A model generated the notes under the pieces. It was not told the origin of the DNA. It worked only from the letters and a program-made list of their open reading frames with translations, and did no database searches. The position numbers and the translations under genes were made by a program. DNA of 38,320 bases from Methylococcaceae bacterium UBA7658 (lineage in GTDB: Bacteria > Pseudomonadota > Gammaproteobacteria > Methylococcales > Methylomonadaceae), in the NCBI GenBank assembly GCA_002483425.1, contig DLHW01000005.1, positions 104,310-142,629 of the forward strand, written 5' to 3'. Shown here piece after piece: positions 31,747 through 38,320 of the stretch. Position 1 is the stretch's first letter. Each line of letters begins with the position of its first letter.

Positions 31747-34725
31747 ATGGGAATAAATTCAGGAAGTCAATTTAGAATGGTATTTAATAAGGTCTTTATC
31801 GGTCTGCTTCTGGGCTTATCGATTGAGGCGTCAATACCGGCCGAGGAAATCAATGAAGGCCGGTTGAACAAAAGCCAACCGGCAACGACGGTTGTGCAAT
31901 TGACGCCGGAGGAACAAATGTGGCTGGCAAAACATAAGTCGATTCGAATTGCTTATGACGGGAGCTTGCCGCCGTATAGTTTTATTAACGATCAGGGACA
32001 AATAGACGGTATCGCCGAAGAAATCATGGCCATTTTAAGCCAGCGGCTAGGGATCGAATTTAATATTTACCCGGTATCGAACTGGACAGGTATTTACAAA
32101 GCAGGCGCCAGACGTAAGGTCGATATGATAGCAACTATGGTTAAGCGGCCCGAGCGAGCGGAATGGTTTAGATTTACCAAGCCTTATTTAACGAAGTCGT
32201 TAGTTATTGTTACTAAAATGGATAATACCGCAATCCGCGGACGCGATGATTTGAACGCTAAAAAAGTCGCTGTTGTAAAAGGGTATCAATACGGCGCACA
32301 AGTTAAAAACGAGTTTCCTAACATTAATCTGATTAACGTAGACGGTATGCTGGAAAGTCTGCGTCAAGTCAGTTTAGGTCAAGCGGATGCTGCCGTGTTG
32401 TTTCTGGGGTCGGCCAATTATCTCCAAAGTAAACATCATCTGAATAACTTAAAAGTCGCTGCTTTTTACGACCGGAATAGCGCAAACGAAAGTATTGCCG
32501 TTCGCAAGGATTGGCCTTTGTTTGTCGATATTTTGCAAAAAGGCCTGGATTCTTTGACAGAAGAAGAGGTGCAAAAAGTTTTCGCCAAATGGATTATTGG
32601 GGATCCGCAAAACGTAACGGACGTCTCCAGTCAAAAGCCGCAAAGTACTCCCGCAGCGCCTGCACCTGCGCCAGAGGTACCCGAAATTCCTCGGATCAAG
32701 GAAATCGAGCAGCCCCCGGCGTCCTTTAGCCGGCCGGTAAAATCCGTGCAAGAGAAACCGCAGGAGGGAAGCAAAGCATTGAATCTTATGTGGTTAATTG
32801 CCGGATTGATTTCGGTCTTATTTGTGGTTTGGCTGCTATTGCTTCGGAAACAACGGAAATACCGGCTTAAGGTAAAGCACGATACGCAGACGCCGGTCAG
32901 AAATTTGCCGCTGGAACGCAACGAGGAAATACCCATAACCCCTGAAAAACCGGACTGCGCGGCGGGGGAAGAATTCCAGCTTTTATTCGAGTCCGGATCC
33001 AAACGGGTGGAAAACGGCTACATCTATTATCAGCACGATTGCGAGGGCCGCTTCAGCTATGTGAGTCCGTCGGTTATAGAGCTTTTAGGTTATACCGAAA
33101 GTGATTTTATGGCGAACTACCGGAATTATTTAACAGATAATCCGGTTAACCGGCGTATCGACAGTTACACCGAAAGCTGTATTCAAGGCCAGCCGAGCGA
33201 ACCTTATGAAATCGAAATTTACGATGCTAACCAAACCCCGCGCTGGCTGGAGGTCATGGATACGCCCGTCTATAACGGTCAAGGCCATTGTATCGGGGTG
33301 GACGGTGTTATGCACGATATTACCGCTACAAAGCAGCGGGCGGTTGAGCCAGAAATTGTCAACCCTGAACCGGATGTCACGGCGATTGAGGCTTCAGACC
33401 GGTCTATTGTGCTGGAAAATGTCCAGGAAGCCATTCAGATAGCTAACCGCAGCTACAAGCCTTTCGCCCTGATTTACCTGGCCATTGAAAACATAAGGCC
33501 GTTAGAGGTAACGGATCTGGTTTATTCCGAGCAAGCGGTTCTCGACGAAGCCGGCAAACGGTTAAAGGCAACGCTACGAACTACCGATCAGGTGCTTAAA
33601 CTCAATGAAAATCAATATATTTTAATTTTGCCGGAAACTGAAATGGATGCGGTTGGGTTAATCAAGGAAAAAATCAAAAAAATATTACAAATACCTTATC
33701 TGGTAGGTATTCAATCCGTTGTTCTTAACGCTAATATCGGCAGCTCAGTCTATCCCGGAACGCATAACGACCCTGCTGCTTTAGTTGCTGAAGCCAAAAC
33801 CGTGTTGTTTAGTATCGAATCCGAGGCGGCGGATCCTAATAAGGTTGGCAAGTCTCATTATTCGCCGGACGAAACGATTCAGATTCAACAAGATTTAGTG
33901 CAAGCTTTAGACGAATGTAAGTTAACCCTCAGGGCGTCGAGCGCCACAAATATCAATGCTTTAAGCAGGCTTAGTCCCTTTTCGGTTTATTACCAAAGCC
34001 GCCATGAAACCGCCGGGTTTAATATCGCCGGTTTTGAAGCTTTAATCCGTTGGCAGCATCCCGAATTAGGGTTATTGTTACCGAAGGACTTTGTCGGCTT
34101 AATAAAAGACATAGGTATGTTGGATATTATGACCTATTGGATTGTGCAGCAAGTGAGTTTACAAGCGCTCGCTTGGGAAAAAATGGGAGTCCGGCCCAAG
34201 ATAATGACAGTGAATTTGGAAAATTTAACCGGTAAAGACGCTGTCGATGTCAATCGTATCACCACAATAGTTCAAGAAGCCGGAGCAAAACCGGACTGGC
34301 TGGAATTCTCAATTCCTGAAAGAGAAATTGCCGGTAATCCGGATACTGTTATCCCGATAATCGGTCAATTACACGCCGAAGGATTCGCGATAGCGATTGA
34401 TAATTTTGGGTCCGACGAGACATTACTCGAGTTGATAAAAACAATCCCCGCCCAAACCGTAGAGATCGATCCCGAGTTCATTCGAAATCTACCGCGAAAC
34501 ACAGAAGACGCCGATATTGTGTCTTATACGATTGCAATGCTGCACGAGCTAGGAAAAACCGTCGTTGCTAAAGAAGTCGAAACCGAGGAACAATTGGAAT
34601 GCTTAAAAAAATCCGGTTGCGACATCATTCAAGGGCATATTGTCAGCAGACCCTTGCCGTCCAAAGAAGCCAAGGATCTCGTTGTTTCTTTGCCGCACAT
34701 CGTGTGGTATTTGGGTCAAAAATAA
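31747..34725 (+). CDS. SBP-PAS-GGDEF-EAL membrane sensor with degenerate catalytic motifs
   Basis: A 992-residue signalling protein. An export signal is followed by a periplasmic solute-binding (SBP_bac_3) domain at about 60-285 (starting SIRIAYDGSLPPYSFINDQG), a Pro-rich linker, a transmembrane helix at about 346-368, a PAS domain at about 410-530, a GGDEF-like domain at about 555-690 and an EAL domain at about 715-985. The GGDEF site reads NENQY instead of GGDEF. The EAL domain keeps E764-A-L, but the DDFG motif is D885-N886-F-G and the catalytic Lys of KID is E906. It therefore probably lacks both cyclase and phosphodiesterase activity and may be a c-di-GMP receptor. The ATG at 31747 has a weak GGGGCGG upstream. 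Confidence 0.85.
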   Translation: MGINSGSQFRMVFNKVFIGLLLGLSIEASIPAEEINEGRLNKSQPATTVVQLTPEEQMWLAKHKSIRIAYDGSLPPYSFINDQGQIDGIAEEIMAILSQRLGIEFNIYPVSNWTGIYKAGARRKVDMIATMVKRPERAEWFRFTKPYLTKSLVIVTKMDNTAIRGRDDLNAKKVAVVKGYQYGAQVKNEFPNINLINVDGMLESLRQVSLGQADAAVLFLGSANYLQSKHHLNNLKVAAFYDRNSANESIAVRKDWPLFVDILQKGLDSLTEEEVQKVFAKWIIGDPQNVTDVSSQKPQSTPAAPAPAPEVPEIPRIKEIEQPPASFSRPVKSVQEKPQEGSKALNLMWLIAGLISVLFVVWLLLLRKQRKYRLKVKHDTQTPVRNLPLERNEEIPITPEKPDCAAGEEFQLLFESGSKRVENGYIYYQHDCEGRFSYVSPSVIELLGYTESDFMANYRNYLTDNPVNRRIDSYTESCIQGQPSEPYEIEIYDANQTPRWLEVMDTPVYNGQGHCIGVDGVMHDITATKQRAVEPEIVNPEPDVTAIEASDRSIVLENVQEAIQIANRSYKPFALIYLAIENIRPLEVTDLVYSEQAVLDEAGKRLKATLRTTDQVLKLNENQYILILPETEMDAVGLIKEKIKKILQIPYLVGIQSVVLNANIGSSVYPGTHNDPAALVAEAKTVLFSIESEAADPNKVGKSHYSPDETIQIQQDLVQALDECKLTLRASSATNINALSRLSPFSVYYQSRHETAGFNIAGFEALIRWQHPELGLLLPKDFVGLIKDIGMLDIMTYWIVQQVSLQALAWEKMGVRPKIMTVNLENLTGKDAVDVNRITTIVQEAGAKPDWLEFSIPEREIAGNPDTVIPIIGQLHAEGFAIAIDNFGSDETLLELIKTIPAQTVEIDPEFIRNLPRNTEDADIVSYTIAMLHELGKTVVAKEVETEEQLECLKKSGCDIIQGHIVSRPLPSKEAKDLVVSLPHIVWYLGQK

Positions 34726-34850
34726 CGACGGTCTCCCTGTTAATCGTTTCCGGTTGCCGGGAAGCCATAAATTATTTCGTAATCTTAAAAATTTTACAAA
34801 AAATTGCGCTCTAAGGTTTGACGTTTTTGCAAACTTTATTCGTAAACAAT

Positions 34851-35840
34851 ATGCCAAGGTTGTCTCTATTTATTATTCCTTTTTTGTTAGCCGTTCTTAC
34901 AGGCTGTATGCCAATGACACATCCGCCGGGTCCGAAACATAACGATGCTTATTTCAATTACCATTTTTACCGGACCGAAGACGGTGCTACGCTACCGTTA
35001 AGGCAATGGTTGCCGGCAACCGAACCTAAAGCGGTGCTGGTTGCCTTACACGGTTTCAACGACTACAGCCGGTTTTTTGAGCAGCCTGCCTCTTATTTAA
35101 GCCGGCATGGAATTGCTTGTTTTGCTTACGATCAACGCGGTTTCGGAGCGGCGCCTAAACGCGGTTCTTGGGCCGGTATCCAGGCTTATATCGATGATTT
35201 ACGGGGTTTTGTGCAGTTACTGAGGCTTCAATATCCGCATCAGCCGGTTTATTTGCTGGGCGAAAGCATGGGCGGAGCAGTTGTGATAACAGCGATGAAG
35301 CAAAGCATGCCGGATGTGGCCGGTATCATTCTTGCGGCTCCGGCTTTGTGGGCCAGGAAAACCATGCCTTGGTATCAAACCAGTTTGTTATGGGCTTTGG
35401 CGCATACGGTTCCGTGGTTGACATTGACAGGCGAAAGTGTGGGCGTGAAAGCGTCCGATAATATTGAAATGTTGAGAGCATTAGGACGCGATCCTCTGGT
35501 GATTAAGAAAACCCGCGTTGAAGCGATTTACGGCTTGACGAATTTAATGGATGCGGCTTTTAACAGCGCCAGTGAATTAAATACGAATACTTTGATTTTG
35601 TACGGTGATAATGACGAGTTGATACCCAGAAAACCGACCTATGATTTTTTACAACGTTTTCTAAAAAGCGCCGCTAAAAACAAAACCGTCGCTTTTTACG
35701 AACAAGGCTACCATATGCTATTACGAGATTTGCAAGCGGCTGTAACCTGGAAAGATATTACCGCTTGGATTGTTTCAGAAGCTGCTCTTTTACCTTCCGG
35801 GGCGGATCAAAGAGCCGATAAAATTCTTAAGCGGTTATAA
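34851..35840 (+). CDS. alpha/beta hydrolase lipoprotein (monoacylglycerol lipase/lysophospholipase type)
   Basis: A 329-residue serine hydrolase (S33/Hydrolase_4) with a lipoprotein signal ending LAVLTGC, so it is membrane-anchored. The nucleophile elbow GESMGG has S139. The acid lies in YGDNDELIP and the catalytic His in EQGYHMLLRD. The substrate is probably a lysophospholipid or monoacylglycerol. The ATG at 34851 gives a compact signal peptide; a TTG at 34818 is also in frame and ribosome-binding sites are poor for both. It converges with mtgA. Confidence 0.82.
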   Translation: MPRLSLFIIPFLLAVLTGCMPMTHPPGPKHNDAYFNYHFYRTEDGATLPLRQWLPATEPKAVLVALHGFNDYSRFFEQPASYLSRHGIACFAYDQRGFGAAPKRGSWAGIQAYIDDLRGFVQLLRLQYPHQPVYLLGESMGGAVVITAMKQSMPDVAGIILAAPALWARKTMPWYQTSLLWALAHTVPWLTLTGESVGVKASDNIEMLRALGRDPLVIKKTRVEAIYGLTNLMDAAFNSASELNTNTLILYGDNDELIPRKPTYDFLQRFLKSAAKNKTVAFYEQGYHMLLRDLQAAVTWKDITAWIVSEAALLPSGADQRADKILKRL

Positions 35841-35857
35841 AAAAGATCCGGTTCCGG

Positions 35858-36619
35858 TTAATTAAAGCGGGTGGAATTCAAATTGACCATTTGTCTGAGA
35901 ATCCAACGTTGCCGCCTTATCACGTATGCGGAAGGCCGAGCGGCTTTTAACATGATCGGATTAGGTAACGTAGCTGCAAGTAAAGCCGATTGAGAGCGGT
36001 TCAGTTGTTTTGCAGGAATACCGAAATAATGCCGACTTGCCGTTTCAATGCCGAACAAATGATCGCCGAATTCGGCAATATTAAGATAAACCTCTAAAAT
36101 CCGTTGTTTACTCCAAAAAATCTCGATCAGCAAAGTAAACCAGGCCTCAATACCTTTACGTAAAAAACTTTTTGCCGGCGTTAAAAATAAATTTTTGGCG
36201 ACTTGTTGCGATATTGTACTTGCCCCCCGTAATTTTCCGCCGTCTTGATATTCATCGATTGACGATTGGATTGACGCTAAGTCGAAGCCTGAATGCTGGA
36301 AAAAAAGCTGGTCTTCCGATGCGATGACGGCCGCTGCGGCATAGGGTGAAATATTTTTTGCGCTTACCCAATTATACCGGATGGATTTGAATTCGCCCTC
36401 GCCGATAAGGTCTTCAAAGTGACGGTACAGCATGAATGTCGATGTTGGGGGCGGTAGCCAGCGTAAAATCGCGCATAAACTCATGGAGATAAAAAGAAAA
36501 CAGAAGACCAAAATACTCAACCATTTGCGTAATTTTTTGTAAATTAATGGTTTAGATTTTTGTACGCCCGTTTTTAGGGTAGTTGCCAAGGATTTCTCAG
36601 GGTTTTGGTAACGGTTCAA
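35858..36619 (-). CDS. mtgA: monofunctional peptidoglycan glycosyltransferase MtgA
   Basis: A 253-residue inner-membrane enzyme of family GT51 that polymerises lipid II into glycan strands. There is an N-terminal transmembrane helix (WLSILVFCFLFISMSLCAIL) and then the conserved GT51 motifs: SEDQLFFQHSGFD with the catalytic Glu, GASTISQQVAKNLFL, KQRILEVYLNIAEFGDHLFG and ETASRHYFGIPAKQL. No transpeptidase domain follows, as expected of MtgA. The length is a little above that of E. coli MtgA (242). Confidence 0.95.
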   Translation of the reverse strand: MNRYQNPEKSLATTLKTGVQKSKPLIYKKLRKWLSILVFCFLFISMSLCAILRWLPPPTSTFMLYRHFEDLIGEGEFKSIRYNWVSAKNISPYAAAAVIASEDQLFFQHSGFDLASIQSSIDEYQDGGKLRGASTISQQVAKNLFLTPAKSFLRKGIEAWFTLLIEIFWSKQRILEVYLNIAEFGDHLFGIETASRHYFGIPAKQLNRSQSALLAATLPNPIMLKAARPSAYVIRRQRWILRQMVNLNSTRFN

Positions 36620-36811
36620 TTTGAAAGCTTGATTTAAATAAGAAACCGGCGATGAGGTTTATTAATTGTACCATTCGAAATAACGGTTTAACGGCGTTAC
36701 AATATTTTTACAGGTATTACGAGCTACTTACAGACCGAAGTGCTTTATCATAGCCGCTAGCGCTTAAGGCGAGAAAGGTTATTAAGCAGACGGCTATGTT
36801 TCCGGGGATGA

Positions 36812-37270
36812 TTAGTCTAATTCGGTTTTTTCGACATTGCCTTTCTTGTCTATAACAACATTCCAGTTTTTACCGGCGGTTTCAAGCACGACATCGAACT
36901 CTTCGCCTACCCCGTTCGGGTTAACGATTAATACGGCTTGCTTGATGCGATACTCGTTAAATGCGTTTTTTAACTTTTCTTTACTGTCGCTAAACATGAG
37001 GTCGTCAGCGGCAATCATAAGACCGGCCACAAAAAAGTGCCCGTCCGGTCTGTAGTAGTCGACAAATTTTTCTTCGCCTTCCTTGTAATAAATTTTCAAC
37101 AGATCTTGAGCGAAATGCGTCTTTTTCTCGGCCGAGAAATCCAGCGCGTTAGGATGTTTTTTATAGATTTGATCCATGATAGCCGAAGGAATGTTATCTT
37201 TTTCAATACGTTCGGCATAGGAACAAGTTGAAAGAAAACACAAAAATAAGCTTAGAACTAATTTATACAT
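36812..37270 (-). CDS. periplasmic PepSY-like protein
   Basis: A 152-residue exported protein with a signal peptide (LVLSLFLCFLSTCSYA). The arrangement of helix, then IPSAIMDQIYKKHPNALD, then strands KIYYKEGEEKFVDYYRPDG, and the terminal NWNVVIDKKGNVEKTELD resemble the PepSY-like (beta-lactamase-inhibitor-like) fold. Members are small periplasmic proteins without firmly known function. It is a single gene; I base this on fold impression only. Confidence 0.6.
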   Translation of the reverse strand: MYKLVLSLFLCFLSTCSYAERIEKDNIPSAIMDQIYKKHPNALDFSAEKKTHFAQDLLKIYYKEGEEKFVDYYRPDGHFFVAGLMIAADDLMFSDSKEKLKNAFNEYRIKQAVLIVNPNGVGEEFDVVLETAGKNWNVVIDKKGNVEKTELD

Positions 37271-37576
37271 TTAATATTACCCTTCGATACGGTTGATTAA
37301 TAGAGGCGATAATTGGTTGCTATTTATATTGTCTTACATACGCACACCGGCTTAAAACTTTTTTCTTTATTTAGACGGAGTTTATTTTTTCTTTAACTGA
37401 CAATGGCAATCATAACGCCCGGTTCGATTTGAACATCGCAAGGGCGAATATAAATTCCAACCGGAATGCAGTTTCAGTTCTTTAAACTGTCAATATAATC
37501 CCCGATATTCGGTAAAATGCAAACAATTTCAACATTCCTGAAGTAATGTCGAGATTAAGCGCAACCCAATCGGCTT
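37271..37576. other. gene-free interval between the PepSY-like and GIY-YIG genes
   Basis: About 300 nt between two divergent genes. A TATAAT at 37494-37499 could be the -10 of the rightward gene, but no good -35 accompanies it. No RNA gene or repeat was recognised. Confidence 0.4.
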
Positions 37577-37915
37577 ATGACTCAGACAACCACGCAATCC
37601 CGGTTAAATTGGACCGTTTACATGATTTTATGTAGCGATGGTTCTTTGTACACCGGTATCACCAATAATCTTCCCAGACGCTTTAGTCAGCATTGCTCAA
37701 TGCGCGGCGCCAAGTATTTCCGGAATAAACGGCCAATGGGCGTGGTTTACGCTGAAGACGGGTTTAACCGTAGTGCGGCAAGTCAACGCGAAAATGCCAT
37801 AAAAAAACTTAGCCGTTCTGCTAAATGGCTGCTGATTCAATCGAATGCAAGCAATACCGGCCTGATAATGTCCGGTTATTCGCAAACAGAAGTTTTTCCT
37901 GCCTCTTTATACTAA
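37577..37915 (+). CDS. GIY-YIG nuclease-domain protein (UPF0213/YhbQ type)
   Basis: A 112-residue protein formed almost entirely of a GIY-YIG domain. The motif appears as TVYMILCSDGSLYTGITNNL, followed by RRFSQH and KYFRNKRPMGVVYAE, with the Arg and Glu typical of the fold (ASQRENAIKKL). This family in E. coli (YhbQ) is a single-domain predicted nuclease of unclear role. The start ATG at 37577 fits the family length. Confidence 0.88.
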   Translation: MTQTTTQSRLNWTVYMILCSDGSLYTGITNNLPRRFSQHCSMRGAKYFRNKRPMGVVYAEDGFNRSAASQRENAIKKLSRSAKWLLIQSNASNTGLIMSGYSQTEVFPASLY

Positions 37916-38018
37916 AAACCTAGCGCTAAAGTCACTTTTTCTCTGTCACAGAAACACCAATTTCATATATAATGTTGCTGAAATATAACAAACTGTGGCT
38001 TTATTGCGTAATAACAAC

Positions 38019-38252
38019 ATGCCGAAAAAGAAGACGATACCGTCATTTGAAGATGCGCTTGCAGAGCTGGAGCAACTGGTCAATCGCTTGGAGCGGGGAG
38101 ACCTCTCTTTGGAAGCTTCTTTGGAAGCATTTGAACGCGGGGTGAATCTTACCCGTCTTTGTCAAAAAGCACTACAAGAAGCTGAGCAAAAAGTACAGAT
38201 CTTAATCGAAAAAAACGGTAGCCAAGTCCTGGAGACATTCGCTGATGAGTAA
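38019..38252 (+). CDS. xseB: exodeoxyribonuclease VII small subunit XseB
   Basis: A 77-residue small subunit of exonuclease VII, which degrades single-stranded DNA together with XseA. The signature SFEDALAELEQLVNRLERGD and the LEAFERGVNLTRLCQKAL helix are canonical. The start ATG at 38019 (MPKKKT) was preferred to a GTG at 37995 because family members begin there. It overlaps the ispA start by 8 nt, an order common in gammaproteobacteria. Confidence 0.95.
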   Translation: MPKKKTIPSFEDALAELEQLVNRLERGDLSLEASLEAFERGVNLTRLCQKALQEAEQKVQILIEKNGSQVLETFADE

Positions 38253-38320
38253 TGCCCTTAAAGAATATCTTTTGATTTGCCAGCAGCGTGTAGAGCAAGC
38301 TTTGGAATTAAGGTTGCCCA
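38245..38320 (+). CDS. ispA: IspA, farnesyl diphosphate synthase (5' end only)
   Basis: The first 25 codons of a gene that runs off the window. It begins MSNALKEYLLICQQRVEQAL, consistent with the N-terminal helix of polyprenyl synthases of the IspA type. Identification rests mainly on the xseB-ispA gene order and the 8-nt overlap with xseB, since the catalytic motifs lie outside the window. Confidence 0.7.
   Translation, partial: MSNALKEYLLICQQRVEQALELRLP

Noticed and set aside
34750..34770. CCGG-rich hairpin after the GGDEF-EAL gene
   Set aside because: A stem of about seven pairs is present but there is no T run after it, so I did not call a terminator.

Overview
The window reads as a chromosomal segment of a gammaproteobacterial methylotroph, most likely a type I methanotroph (Methylococcales). 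The evidence is a complete pqqABCDE set, an MxaD-type methanol-oxidation accessory protein, a Fae homologue, and a surface-type di-heme peroxidase of the SACCP/MauG kind. The housekeeping markers (ettA, pqiABC, mtgA, xseB followed by ispA) are typically gammaproteobacterial. The genus cannot be fixed from sequence alone. No tRNA, rRNA, CRISPR array, transposase or phage gene was seen.

Layout. (1) 71-1986: a promoter and a three-gene unit: an MxaD-type SRPBCC protein, a seven-bladed YVTN beta-propeller and a 95-residue protein of unknown function. (2) 1987-2787: about 800 nt without a gene. (3) 2788-8343: Tat-exported multicopper oxidase, SCO copper chaperone and large di-heme cytochrome c peroxidase, closed by a strong terminator. 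A secreted zinc-less MsrB follows. (4) 9074-14783: APH-type kinase, two-TM protein, EttA (minus), cold-shock protein (minus), DMT transporter (minus) and a small conserved-looking protein. (5) 20975-14798 (minus): the pqq locus. It has a clear promoter, pqqA, an attenuator, then pqqB, C, D and E. The B-C and C-D junctions are stuffed with five non-pqq genes: two unknowns, a signal-anchored protein, an NlpE-like protein and a Uma2 nuclease-fold protein. Palindromic repeats flank the B-C insertion. (6) 25108-21042 (minus): a Fae-like protein apparently lacking the catalytic histidine, then pqiA (split into two genes), pqiB and pqiC. (7) 25333-30701: an LTA-synthase-like membrane phosphotransferase with a periplasmic partner, a DUF4124 protein and an OFA-family MFS transporter. 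(8) 30767-38320: secreted pentapeptide-repeat protein, an SBP-PAS-GGDEF-EAL sensor with degenerate catalytic motifs, a lipoprotein hydrolase, MtgA, a PepSY-like protein, a GIY-YIG protein, xseB and the 5' end of ispA.

How it fits together. Much of the window serves the periplasm of a methanol oxidiser: PQQ for quinoprotein methanol dehydrogenase, MxaD-type and beta-propeller accessories, copper and heme oxidoreductases with their copper chaperone, a repair reductase and envelope lipid transport. The best candidates for undescribed biology are the multicopper oxidase-SCO-peroxidase cassette, the repeat-bracketed gene pair inside the pqq operon, the catalytically altered Fae paralogue and the apparently enzymatically dead c-di-GMP-type receptor. 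These functional links are inferences from gene order and motifs.
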